Below are positions 35,846-44,266 of a stretch of 64,000 nucleotides of DNA, in pieces. Position 1 is the stretch's first letter. Each line of letters starts with the position of its first letter. The DNA is taken from NCBI RefSeq assembly GCF_020532645.1, contig NZ_JAJAUZ010000009.1, forward strand, positions 1 to 64,000. Reading direction: 5' to 3'. The notes beneath the pieces were generated by a model. That model searched no databases. It saw only the letters and a program-made list of their open reading frames with translations, and had not been told where the DNA came from. The DNA comes from Streptomyces bambusae. Lineage in GTDB: Bacteria > Actinomycetota > Actinomycetes > Streptomycetales > Streptomycetaceae. Made by a program: the position numbers and the translations under genes.

Positions 35846-36907
35846 ATGGAGCACGTGGAAGCCGTCGTCATCGGAGGCGGGCAGTCCGGACTGGCGGCCG
35901 CGCACGCACTGGCCCGAGCGGGAGTGAAGCCCGTGGTGCTGGAGGCGTCGGAGCGGGCGGCCGGCTCGTGGCCGCAGTACTACGACAGCCTGACGCTGTT
36001 CTCCCCGGCCCGGTTCAGCGCACTGCCCGGCATGCCGTTCGGCGGGGATCCGGATCGCTACCCGCACCGCGACGAGGTCACCGGCTACCTGGACCACTAC
36101 GCCGCCCGTCTGGACGCCGAGATCCGCACCCGTCGGCGCGTGGCCCGGGTGACGGCCGAGGAGGGCGGTCGGTTCCGCATCGAGGTGGAGGGCGGGGCCA
36201 CACTGACGGCCGGGGCGGTGGTCGCGGCATCGGGGAGTTTCGCCAGCCCCTACCGGCCTGCGCTGCCGGGCCTGGAGTCCTTCACCGGCCGGCTCCTGCA
36301 CGTGGCCGACTACCGCAGGCCCGAGGTGTTCGCCGGGCAGCGGGTCGTGGTGGTGGGCGCGGGCAACTCCGCGGTCCAGGTCGCGGCCGAACTCGCGCGG
36401 AAGAGCGCCACGACGCTGGCGACCCGGGCACCGGTGAAGTTCGCCCGCCAGCACCTGCTGGGCCGGGACCTGCACTTCTGGCTGACCCGCACGGGCCTGG
36501 ACGCAGCCCCGCTCGGCCGGCTGCTGCACACCCCGCCGGCCCAGCCCGTCCTGGACGATGGCCGCTACCGCGCCGCGCTCGCCGCGGGCCTTCCCGAGCG
36601 TCGGCCGGTGTTCACCGCCCTGGACGGTGACACCCTCACGTGGGCGGACGGGACGGTGGAACGGGTTGATGCGGTGATCCTGGCGACCGGCTACCGGCCA
36701 CACCTCCCCTATCTCGCCGACATTGCAGGCGCGCTGGACGCGGCCGGGCGACCCCGGCACCGCGACGGCGCCTCCCCCTCCCACCCGGGGCTCGCGTTCG
36801 TCGGCCTGGAGTGGCAGCGCAGCCTGTCCTCCAACAGCCTGCGCGGCGTGGGCCGGGACGCTGGCCGGGCAGCCCGCCGCCTTGCGGCGCACCTGGCCCG
36901 CCGGTGA
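35846..36907 (+). CDS. ArsO-like flavin monooxygenase
   Basis: Protein of 353 aa. ATG 35846 follows GGGAG (35835-35839). FAD site VVIGGGQSGLAAAHALA (about 8-24); mid-protein NADPH site RVVVVGAGNSAVQVAAELA; late VILATGYRPHLPYL. This order matches single-component flavin monooxygenases of the ArsO group found in Streptomyces ars clusters, thought to act on arsenicals. It is divergent from the CC-protein unit and is followed 47 nt later by arsR in the same direction, so arsO-arsR may be co-transcribed in part. Confidence 0.82.
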   Translation: MEHVEAVVIGGGQSGLAAAHALARAGVKPVVLEASERAAGSWPQYYDSLTLFSPARFSALPGMPFGGDPDRYPHRDEVTGYLDHYAARLDAEIRTRRRVARVTAEEGGRFRIEVEGGATLTAGAVVAASGSFASPYRPALPGLESFTGRLLHVADYRRPEVFAGQRVVVVGAGNSAVQVAAELARKSATTLATRAPVKFARQHLLGRDLHFWLTRTGLDAAPLGRLLHTPPAQPVLDDGRYRAALAAGLPERRPVFTALDGDTLTWADGTVERVDAVILATGYRPHLPYLADIAGALDAAGRPRHRDGASPSHPGLAFVGLEWQRSLSSNSLRGVGRDAGRAARRLAAHLARR

Positions 36908-36930
36908 GTCCGCCCGCACTACCCGGCTGA

Positions 36931-36962
36931 TTCGACATGTGTCAACATAGATGCATGTCGAA
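36931..36962. promoter_or_regulatory. ArsR operator overlapping the arsR start
   Basis: TTCGACATG and CATGTCGAA form 9-bp perfect arms across a 14-bp spacer that contains GTCAACATAGATG. The second arm covers the arsR ATG (36955), so a bound repressor would block initiation: an autoregulatory layout. Confidence 0.6.
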
Positions 36963-37326
36963 TGCGAAGGTTCTGCCGCTGCTGGAGCCCGACGTCGTCG
37001 CGCCGTGCTGCCCGCCGCTGAACGAGCGGCCCATGTCGGCCGACGAGGCCGAGGTCGCCGCGAAGATGTTCAAGGCCCTCGGCGACCCCGTGCGCCTGCG
37101 GCTGTTCTCCGCCGTCGCCTCGCATGAGGGCGGTGAGGCGTGCGTGTGCGACATCTCCGACGTCGGCGTCTCCCAGCCGACGGTCTCGCACCACCTGAAG
37201 AAGCTGAAGGAGGCCGGGCTGCTGTCCTCCGAGCGGCGCGGCACGTGGGTGTACTACCGGGTCGAGCCGGCTGTCCTCGCCGCCATGGGCGCGCTTCTGA
37301 CCGGTGCCGCGGGAGCCTCGGCGTAG
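36955..37326 (+). CDS. ArsR-family metalloid-responsive repressor
   Basis: Protein of 123 aa with winged HTH (DISDVGVSQPTVSHHLKKL). The As(III)-binding CxC of classical ArsR is present at C63-C65 in ACVCD at the start of the DNA-binding helix region. An additional vicinal pair C18-C19 (VAPCCPP) sits in the N-terminal extension, as in three-Cys ArsR variants. ATG 36955 is favoured; an in-frame ATG at 36937 would lie inside the operator. Expected to repress itself and the divergent arsenic genes until As(III)/Sb(III) binds. Confidence 0.9.
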   Translation: MSNAKVLPLLEPDVVAPCCPPLNERPMSADEAEVAAKMFKALGDPVRLRLFSAVASHEGGEACVCDISDVGVSQPTVSHHLKKLKEAGLLSSERRGTWVYYRVEPAVLAAMGALLTGAAGASA

Positions 37327-37460
37327 GAACGGTGCGGGATCGGGGCGCGCCTTCGCAACCGCCGGCGCTCGGAGGTCCGGACAAGTCCGGGGCAGATGCC
37401 CGGTGGCTTTCCCCGAAGGTGGGGTCAGCGCGTGGCGACCGGGGTTCGTGACCGGCGAGG

Positions 37461-38285
37461 ATGCCCGTCGTGAGCACTGACCAGAGCCTTCTCCCCTTGC
37501 GTTCTTCGCGATCGCTGCCCCTGGTGTTCGGTGCCGGAGCGGCGATCGGTGTCCTGGGCGGGATGATCGGACTGGGCGGAGCGGAGTTCCGTCTGCCGCT
37601 GCTAATCGGTCTGTTCGGGTTCGCCGCACTGTCTGCGGTGATCCTGAACAAGGCGATGAGCCTGGTCGTGGTCCTGTTCGCGCTGCCCGCACGGCTTGCG
37701 GCGGTGCCGGCGGCCGAGGTGGCCGCCCGTTGGCCGGTGGCGGTCAACCTGCTGGCCGGCAGCCTGCTCGGCGCGTGGGCCGGAGCGACCTGGGCCCTCA
37801 GGATGCGCTCGGCCACCCTCTACAGGGTCCTCGCGGCGCTGATGGTGCTGATGGCCGCCGCCCTCGTCCTGACGCACACCACCACGATGGGCACGCTCGA
37901 CCTGCCGCTGTGGGCGCAGGTGCCCGCCGGTGTCGTGGCCGGGTTCGGCATCGGAGTGGTCGCCGCGATCATGGGAGTGGCCGGGGGCGAGCTGCTGATC
38001 CCGACGATCGTGCTGCTCTTCGGCGAGGACATCAGGACCGCCGGGAGCCTTTCGCTGCTGGTCTCCCTGCCGACCATGCTGGTGGCGTTCGCCCGCTACA
38101 GCCGCGACGGCAGCTTCGCCGTCCTCGGTGCCAACCTCCGCTTCACCGCGGTGATGGCCTGCGGTTCGATCGCCGGCGCCGTACTGGGCGGCCTGCTGCT
38201 GGGTGTGTTCCCGGACGTGGTCCTCATCCCCGCACTGGCCGTGGTCCTGCTGCTTTCCGCGGTCAAGCTCGCCCGTCACGCCTGA
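37461..38285 (+). CDS. TauE/SafE-family permease
   Basis: Protein of 274 aa with about eight membrane segments in two homologous halves. Each half has the family pattern: GVLGGMIGLGGAEFRLPLL and GVVAAIMGVAGGELLIPTI. Members move sulphite, organosulphonates or sulphide-related anions; some occur in metalloid loci. It begins 134 nt after arsR. Whether it belongs to the arsenic response is open. GTG 37470 is an alternative start. Confidence 0.82.
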   Translation: MPVVSTDQSLLPLRSSRSLPLVFGAGAAIGVLGGMIGLGGAEFRLPLLIGLFGFAALSAVILNKAMSLVVVLFALPARLAAVPAAEVAARWPVAVNLLAGSLLGAWAGATWALRMRSATLYRVLAALMVLMAAALVLTHTTTMGTLDLPLWAQVPAGVVAGFGIGVVAAIMGVAGGELLIPTIVLLFGEDIRTAGSLSLLVSLPTMLVAFARYSRDGSFAVLGANLRFTAVMACGSIAGAVLGGLLLGVFPDVVLIPALAVVLLLSAVKLARHA

Positions 38286-38366
38286 CGCCAAGGCCGGGGC
38301 GAAAGCCGGTGCTTCTCGGAAAGGCTCGCTGCTCAGAATCCCTGCTTCCCCCGGCCGGCGGCTCTG

Positions 38367-38837
38367 TCACTCCGTGCGGGGTCCGTCGAGTTCCGGAGCC
38401 TTGTCGGTGGTCTTCTCCAAGCGTTGGGGGTTGAGGTCCCCTGGCGTCTGCACTTCCAGGAGGCTGCCATCCACGACGAGCGTGAGCTCTGACTCGCCGC
38501 ATCCCGGACCGGGGATCGGGGTCAGCACGAGTGGAGGGCCTGGGGACTTGAGGGTGTAGTCCTCCTGGCATTGGCTGTCGCCGACCCAGACCTTCTGCCG
38601 TGCCATGTGCTCGCCCGGGCGGCCCTGCTTGATGCTGAATTCGATGGTGAGCGGCGAACCTGCCCCCACGCTATGGGAGGCCTTGTAGTCCCATACGCCG
38701 AGGTACTCCTCGGGAACAGGGCCGGAGGACCGGTCGGCACTCGTACAGTCCGTGGCTAGGACAACGGCTGCCAGCAGGGCCAAGGTGGTGCGCGTCGCGG
38801 GTCGGGCGGTGACGCGTCGAGGGCGGTGCGAGTTCAT
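38367..38837 (-). CDS. Secreted hypothetical, possible lipoprotein
   Basis: Protein of 156 aa from ATG 38837. A basic N-terminus and hydrophobic segment (TLALLAAVVLA) are followed by TDC, a poor lipobox because D precedes the Cys. Processing by a normal signal peptidase is equally possible. The rest is beta-rich: GVWDYKASHSV, GSPLTIEFSIKQ, CQEDYTLKSPGPPLVL and a second Cys pair. It converges with the TauE gene. Function unknown. Confidence 0.6.
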   Translation of the reverse strand: MNSHRPRRVTARPATRTTLALLAAVVLATDCTSADRSSGPVPEEYLGVWDYKASHSVGAGSPLTIEFSIKQGRPGEHMARQKVWVGDSQCQEDYTLKSPGPPLVLTPIPGPGCGESELTLVVDGSLLEVQTPGDLNPQRLEKTTDKAPELDGPRTE

Positions 38838-38890
38838 CGGCACGGCCCTCCCCGAACCGCGCGGCCACCCTAACTGGTACCCGGGTCGTG

Positions 38891-38922
38891 TCGTGTCGTG
38901 GTGGCATCGTGTCGTGGTGGCA
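38891..38922. repeat. Two tandem 16-bp repeats
   Basis: TCGTGTCGTGGTGGCA occurs twice in perfect tandem in the gap between the secreted protein (start 38837) and the GNAT gene (start 39061). Confidence 0.75.
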
Positions 38923-39060
38923 TACACCGCTGGTGGCCGGCTCCCCCGTCAGTCACGCTTCGCCGGATACGTCAGCTCTTGCCGAGCGCGTGCCCGCGTG
39001 CATGCCGGGCAGAGTCCCGGCCGCGAGGGCGGGGGAGTTTGGCGCGGTAGCCTGGTGATC

Positions 39061-39519
39061 ATGGGGGGATGGGGGATCCGGCTGGCTTCGGCGGCGGATG
39101 TCGAGGCGGTGGCCGAGCTGCGGGCCGTGGTGCTGCGGGCGGATCTGGAGCGGCTCGGGCGGTACGACGAGCAGCGGGTGCGGCAGCGGCTGCGGGACGG
39201 GTTCGCTCCGGCGCACACCTGGGTGATCGAGGTGGGTGGTCGGTTCGCCGGCTGCGTGGCGCTGCGGCCCGCCGAGCACTGCCACTGGCTGGAGCACTTC
39301 TACCTGGCTCCCCGCCTGCAGGGCAGCGGCATCGGTACGGCCGTGCTGCGTGAGCTGCTGGATCGGTGCGACCGCGAGGGCACCCGGATCCGGCTGAACG
39401 TGTTGCAGGGCAGTCGGGCCCGGCGTCTGTACGAGCGGCACGGGTTCACATGCGAGACCGAGGATCCGGTGGACGTGTTCATGGTGCGCGAGCCGGCGCA
39501 GGCGGTGCGGGGCTCCTGA
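39061..39519 (+). CDS. GNAT-family N-acetyltransferase
   Basis: Protein of 152 aa. The acetyl-CoA loop is LAPRLQGSGIGTAVLRELL (the Q/RxxGxG/A motif), followed by IRLNVLQGSRARRLYERHGF, the classic RimI-type ending, and EDPVDVFMVRE. ATG 39061 is used; GTG 39055 is 6 nt upstream. Substrate unknown. Confidence 0.88.
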   Translation: MGGWGIRLASAADVEAVAELRAVVLRADLERLGRYDEQRVRQRLRDGFAPAHTWVIEVGGRFAGCVALRPAEHCHWLEHFYLAPRLQGSGIGTAVLRELLDRCDREGTRIRLNVLQGSRARRLYERHGFTCETEDPVDVFMVREPAQAVRGS

Positions 39520-39604
39520 TCAGCGATCCGGTTCGCGGAGCCGGAGGATCAAGGAGTCGGGTAAGGCCCCGGGCACGGCGGCGCGGCACAGCCCTGGGAA
39601 GATC

Positions 39605-40921
39605 ATGCACATGCCCCGACTCCCCCGCCGCTCCACCGCCTGGACGAGAGCGCTCGGCGCGGGAGCCGTGGCTCTCGCCTTCGCCGCACCGCTGCTCCTG
39701 TGGATACGCAACGGCATCCAGCCGCGCCACGACGTCGTCCTCCTCGCCACGGGTGCCTTGGTCTGTGCGGCCGGGTGGGTCGTCGCGGGCACGGCCGCGC
39801 CCCGGGTCGCCGCACGCGCGGCCGCGGCGGACGGAGCGGTCCCGGGGGTCCCCGTATTGCTGCCGCGCAGCAGGCGGGGATGGCAGGTGCCCGCGCTCGC
39901 GCTGGCGCTGCCCCTGAGCCTCCTGACGGCCGGACTGCTCGGCTCGTTCCCGGGCCCCGCCGCCCACGCGCGGATCAGCACCCTGCAACGGGCCGGGGCG
40001 CACGTGCTGCCCGGTACGGTGGTGTCGGCGGAGCAGGTCACGGTCTCCTCGTGGAGCTACAGGAGGAAGGGGACCAAGAACGTCCGGGACACCCCGGACG
40101 AATACCGGTCGGACCTGGTCCTGACCGTGCCCGGGCCCCGCGGCCGTTCTGTGCGCATCTCGGCGCCCGGCGCCACGACGCCGCTGCGGCCGGAGCGCGG
40201 GCGCAGCTTCCCCGTGCTGGCCGCCCCGGCCCGGCCGGAGCTCCCCGGCTACGTGGCCGCCGGCACCGAGCTGCGGATCCACCAGCCCGGTTACGGGGTC
40301 TCCCCCGCGCTCGCCGCGCTCATGGCGGCCGTCCTGCTCTTCGTCCTGTGGCTCGCGTTGCTGCTCACCGGAGTTGCGGCCGCACCCGGCCGCAAGGAGG
40401 TGCGGGCCGTACGTGCGTCCCGGCCTGGTGAGCGCCTCGCGCTGCGCACCCGGCTCGTGGAGCTGCACGGCGGGGACGGGCTGCAGTTCGCCGCCACGGG
40501 CGCGGACGACGCACCGGTCGTCCTGACGGTCTCCCGGCGGCGCGAATGCGCGGCGGCGCTCGCCACCGAACTGGCCGGCCACACCGGATGGATGGTCACC
40601 GTCCGCCCGGGGACCGCGGCGCTCTGGATCGGGGACGACGGCACCTTCCTGTGGGGCCTCCTGCACCCGACCGACGCCGCCTTCACACCGCCCCCGGCCG
40701 CACCGGCCCGCGGACTGCGCCGGACCACTCCGCTGACCTGGGCGCATCCCGCCGTCCACCTCGGCCCGTTGGCCTTGGCGGCCCTCGCCCTGGCGCTGCT
40801 GACCCCGGTCCTCACGGACCCCGGGGCGAAGGCGACCGTTCCGATGGTGCTCGCCCTGCTCCTGGGTGGCGGTGCGAGCGCGCTGTGGGCCGTGCTGCTG
40901 CGGCGGCGCCGTCGCGCGTGA
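39605..40921 (+). CDS. Integral membrane protein with soluble domains
   Basis: Protein of 438 aa. ATG 39605 follows GGGAAG; a second ATG is two codons on. Membrane segments: two near the N-terminus (about 20-65), one around 95-115, one around 240-260 (AALMAAVLLFVLWLALLL) and two at the C-terminus. Between segments lie a beta-rich extracytoplasmic region (GTVVSAEQVTVSSWSYRRKG, SDLVLTVPGPRGRSVRI) and a cytosolic part ending SRRRECAAALATELAGHTGW. The layout resembles Streptomyces membrane proteins of unknown role. It converges on the effector gene with only 8 nt between stops. Confidence 0.7.
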   Translation: MHMPRLPRRSTAWTRALGAGAVALAFAAPLLLWIRNGIQPRHDVVLLATGALVCAAGWVVAGTAAPRVAARAAAADGAVPGVPVLLPRSRRGWQVPALALALPLSLLTAGLLGSFPGPAAHARISTLQRAGAHVLPGTVVSAEQVTVSSWSYRRKGTKNVRDTPDEYRSDLVLTVPGPRGRSVRISAPGATTPLRPERGRSFPVLAAPARPELPGYVAAGTELRIHQPGYGVSPALAALMAAVLLFVLWLALLLTGVAAAPGRKEVRAVRASRPGERLALRTRLVELHGGDGLQFAATGADDAPVVLTVSRRRECAAALATELAGHTGWMVTVRPGTAALWIGDDGTFLWGLLHPTDAAFTPPPAAPARGLRRTTPLTWAHPAVHLGPLALAALALALLTPVLTDPGAKATVPMVLALLLGGGASALWAVLLRRRRRA

Positions 40922-40929
40922 GCCGGTCT

Positions 40930-43242
40930 TCACAAGTGTCTGAGGCTGTGGTCGGCCTCCTTGGAGTTCGGGATCGGTGCGAGGTCGAAGTTCACCTCGC
41001 CCTGGTGTCTGCCGCGGGCGTCGCAGTGCTCGAAGCGGCCGTGCTGGGTGTCCACCGAGTACAGGTGCCCGGTGCCGGGATCCCGGTAGACGTCACGGTT
41101 GTTCAGGGAGGAGAGGCGCCGGTCGAACTCGAACCCGTGCCGGGCGGCCTGCCGTTCGGCCTCCCCGGACACCCGCGCGACCCGCTCTCCGGGGGTCAGT
41201 CCGGCGAGGGAGGCTTCCCAGGCCCGTACGTCGAAGGCGGCCGCGCCGCCGGCTGCCGCGCCGCCCGCGGGGGCGGGCGGCGCCATCTTGCGCATGTCCT
41301 GCTGGAGCTCCCGGGCGAGTCCCTCCAGGTTGGAGAGCTCTTCCCGCATCGCCTCGCGCACGCCGGGGTCGTCGGCGAGCAGCTGGGCCGCGGCCTCGGT
41401 GTCCTGCTCCAGCTGGGACAGCCTGGCGTCGAACTGCCGGAAGGCCGGGTTCGAGGCGTTGGCGGCGGCCAGTTCGCGGCAGGCCCGCAGTCGTTGCCGG
41501 GCCGGGCCGGGGAGCCGTAGCAGCACCTCACGCTCGGCCGCGGCGGCCTGCCGCTCCAGGGAGGCCGCCTCGCGCAGCAGGGCGGTCTCCTGGGCGGTGC
41601 GCTCCGCGTCACTGAGGCCTTCGGCGGCCTTGACGGCGCGGGCCCGCTCGGAGATGCGCTCGGCCTCCGCGATCAGCCGGGCGCCCTCGCCGGGTGCCTG
41701 TTCCGCGGTGAGGGCGCGGGCCCGGCCGATGATGTTCTGCAGCAGCTCCATGCACTGGTCGCTGCACCGGATCAGGCGGCCGTCGGCGAGCAGGGTGATC
41801 TCGTGGGTCTCGCGCAGTGCGGTCTCGGCGACCTGCACCTCCCGGCTCGCCCCGCGCCCGGCCGCCCGGCCCCCGGCTCTCGCGGCGCCGCCGGCGGGAC
41901 CCAGCCCGTACGAGAACCTCAGGTAGCGCACCAGGAGCGCGAACAGCCCTTCCGCCGCCTCGACGAGGGGGGCCAGCGCGCGGTTGCCCGCCGCGAAGCT
42001 GCGGAACCCGGCGAGTGCGGCCCGGGCCGGCGCCAGTGCCTCGGCGGCCTGGGCACCCGCCTCGACCAGTCTGACGACAGCGCGCAGTCCGGACAGGGCC
42101 TCCTTGAGTGCCGTGTAGCCGCCCTCGGTCAGGACCAGGAGCGTCACTTCGAAGACGGCGGTGCCGGCCACCCAGCCGATGCCCTCGCCGAGGGCGCGGT
42201 CGGGACGGCTCATGAACCTCAGCAGGGCGTCGGAGAGTTCGGCGCCGACCGCTTCCACCCCGCGCAGGGCGGCGCTGACCAGTTGGTCGGCCATCTGGAT
42301 GATCGCCAGCGGGTCGGTCCGTCCGGCGGTGAGCCGGGCCAGGGCGGCGGAGATCTGCGGCCCGAGCCGGTCCAGGGCGGCCTGCACGTCCGCTTCCAGC
42401 TGCCGCCGGGAGTCGCCGTGCGCAAGGGTGGACAGCAGGCGCAGCTGCGCGGCCTGGACCTCGTACCCGATCTTGAGCAGGTCCCAGAGCAGCACGAACG
42501 GGCCGGTCACCCCGTCCCAGAGGCCGGAGAGCAGGCCCTGGAGGAAGCCGAGGGCGAAGTCCTCGCTGGGGCTGAGCACGATGCGGGCCATCCGGTCGGC
42601 GATCCGCACTTTGGTGCTCTGCGGGTAGCTCAGCGCCCGTTCCAGAGCGCCGATGGCCACGTGCTGGAGGATGGTGCCGACCGGCAGTCCGGGCGGGCCG
42701 GGGATCCGGGCGGTACGGGCGGCTGCGAGGCAGGCTCGCAGGACCTGGTCGATGAGGGGCCCCTTGAGCGCCTCCGGGATCTCCTCCCAGGCGATGGCCG
42801 AGAGTACGACGGGCAGCCGGGCGGGGTTTTGGACGCAGTCGGCGACCAGTCCCGCGGCCCGGGCCACGGCGGGGCCCGCGGAGCTGACGCTCCGCCATGC
42901 GTCGCTGAAGAAGTCCCGCTGGACCACGGGCTCTTCGGCCTCGTTCGCCGGGCCGGAGCGACATTCCTCGCAGCAGTCGCCGCCGGAGCTGCCGCACTTG
43001 CCGGAGCTGTCGGAGTTTCCGGAGCTGCCTGAGCGTTGGACGGCGAGGGCGCCGGTCACGGCCTTGTTGCCGGCGGCGCGTTGCAGTTGGAGGGCCTGCC
43101 GCGGGGACATCCCGGCCCGGAGCGGGGGCGTGGCCGCCGGGCGCGGTGCCGGTTCGGGCCCGGCGGCCCCGGGGGTGCCCGTCGAGGTGCCGGCACGGGT
43201 CCCCGGCTCCCGCACGGCGGTGCCGGGCAGTCGCTGTCCCAT
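40930..43242 (-). CDS. eCIS-type effector candidate with colicin E3-like rRNase tip
   Basis: Protein of 770 aa from ATG 43242 after GAGGAGGGGG. Order: Pro/Gly-rich leader; LQLQRAAGNKAV at 51-62, the LQRxAGNxAV motif common at the start of extracellular contractile injection system proteins and cargo; a Ser/Gly segment with a CCEEC-type cysteine cluster; a long mainly helical middle; a coiled-coil part (ALLREAASLERQAAAAEREV); and a C-terminal domain of about 60 aa. There VDTQHGRFE places D731, H734 and E738 at the D-x2-H-x3-E spacing of the colicin E3/cloacin 16S rRNase, followed by RGRHQGE and a basic end. The predicted act is cleavage of 16S rRNA. No immunity gene is adjacent: the neighbour is convergent. 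No signal peptide is present. Confidence 0.75.
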   Translation of the reverse strand: MGQRLPGTAVREPGTRAGTSTGTPGAAGPEPAPRPAATPPLRAGMSPRQALQLQRAAGNKAVTGALAVQRSGSSGNSDSSGKCGSSGGDCCEECRSGPANEAEEPVVQRDFFSDAWRSVSSAGPAVARAAGLVADCVQNPARLPVVLSAIAWEEIPEALKGPLIDQVLRACLAAARTARIPGPPGLPVGTILQHVAIGALERALSYPQSTKVRIADRMARIVLSPSEDFALGFLQGLLSGLWDGVTGPFVLLWDLLKIGYEVQAAQLRLLSTLAHGDSRRQLEADVQAALDRLGPQISAALARLTAGRTDPLAIIQMADQLVSAALRGVEAVGAELSDALLRFMSRPDRALGEGIGWVAGTAVFEVTLLVLTEGGYTALKEALSGLRAVVRLVEAGAQAAEALAPARAALAGFRSFAAGNRALAPLVEAAEGLFALLVRYLRFSYGLGPAGGAARAGGRAAGRGASREVQVAETALRETHEITLLADGRLIRCSDQCMELLQNIIGRARALTAEQAPGEGARLIAEAERISERARAVKAAEGLSDAERTAQETALLREAASLERQAAAAEREVLLRLPGPARQRLRACRELAAANASNPAFRQFDARLSQLEQDTEAAAQLLADDPGVREAMREELSNLEGLARELQQDMRKMAPPAPAGGAAAGGAAAFDVRAWEASLAGLTPGERVARVSGEAERQAARHGFEFDRRLSSLNNRDVYRDPGTGHLYSVDTQHGRFEHCDARGRHQGEVNFDLAPIPNSKEADHSLRHL

Positions 43243-43418
43243 GCGCCCCCTCCTCGACGGCCCCCGTCCCGGCCAGAGGAAATGGTGACAGCGCCCGGCC
43301 CCACCGGACATGCCCTTACGGGCACCCGCTCGGCTCATCCTCCGCTGCGGGGAGCCTGCGGAGCAGACGCCCGTCCCGCAGCCCTGTCGTCACCGCGTCA
43401 CGGTCGGCCGCCCGACCG

Positions 43419-44156
43419 TCAGGCGGCGGCGAGTCCGTCCGCGAGGAACTCGTCCACGTGCTTCTGTGCCCGGCGGTCGAAGTCGGCGTACTGCGCCTCG
43501 CGCTCGGCGCCGGCGACCGCTTCGCCGACCAGCAGGTTGCCCTCGGCGTCGATGCGCTGCGGCCGCTCCTCCGCGTCGAGGAGCAGTCCCACGGTGGAGC
43601 GGGAGAAGCCGCAGTAGTAGGCGATGCCGTCGCTCAGGTTGGTTTCGAGGACGGACTGCATCGAGTCCGCGAAGGGGTCGTCGGAGGTGGCGCCGGCCAG
43701 GGCCAGCCACAGCATGCGCTTGCCCGCCAGGCGGGGCTTGCTGCGGCCGTAGGCGAACCCGTAGTTCCACACGCGGTCGATCCATCCCTTGAGGACGGCG
43801 GGCACGCTCTGCCAGTACACCGGGAAGACGGCGACGACGGCATCGGCGTCGAGGATCCGCCGCATGTGGGCGTGCGTCTCGTCCGAGTACGGCTTCTCCC
43901 GGTTGCCCCAGTCCGGCTGGTCCTGCGCGTTCATGCGAGGGTCGAACCCCTCGGCGTGCAGGTCGAGCCAGTCGATGCGGTATCCGGCGGCCTCGAGCCG
44001 GGCGGCCGCACGGCGGGCGGTGTGGGCGGTGAGGGAATCGCTGCGGTGGTGCGCGACGACCACGAGGGCCGTCCTCGTCTCACGGCTGTTGTCGCTGCTG
44101 CTGTGGCGGCTGCTACTGCTGTGACTGCTGCTGTTGTCGTTGCTGTGCTGCGGCAC
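43419..44156 (-). CDS. Flavodoxin-fold NAD(P)H:quinone oxidoreductase
   Basis: Protein of 245 aa. GTG 44156 follows GGGAG. The first 30 residues are a Ser/His/Asn-rich low-complexity tail (SSSHSSSSRHSSS). The enzyme then begins with ALVVVAHHRSDSLTAHTA and has the Flavodoxin_2 signature VFPVYWQSVPAVLKGWIDRV, as in MdaB/KefF. It needs FMN or FAD and performs two-electron quinone reduction. Divergent from the AraC/cupin gene, which probably controls it. Confidence 0.87.
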   Translation of the reverse strand: MPQHSNDNSSSHSSSSRHSSSDNSRETRTALVVVAHHRSDSLTAHTARRAAARLEAAGYRIDWLDLHAEGFDPRMNAQDQPDWGNREKPYSDETHAHMRRILDADAVVAVFPVYWQSVPAVLKGWIDRVWNYGFAYGRSKPRLAGKRMLWLALAGATSDDPFADSMQSVLETNLSDGIAYYCGFSRSTVGLLLDAEERPQRIDAEGNLLVGEAVAGAEREAQYADFDRRAQKHVDEFLADGLAAA

Positions 44157-44266
44157 GGTGTCTCCCGAGGGCTCGATCTGTGCGGTGAGTCCAGTACAGC
44201 CGCGGCGCCGTGGATGATCCATGGGAGAAACTCTTCAGGACATAGGAGATCGTCTACGATTGTGCG

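Noticed and set aside
34054..38285. Complete ars operon (arsB/acr3, arsC)
   Set aside because: No ArsB/Acr3 pump or ArsC reductase is visible; only regulator, flavoproteins, MFS, TauE-like and the CC protein, so arsenic function stays an inference.
44168..44240. Operator between the quinone reductase and AraC/cupin genes
   Set aside because: Only weak GGATGATCC-like symmetry; no arms long enough to claim.
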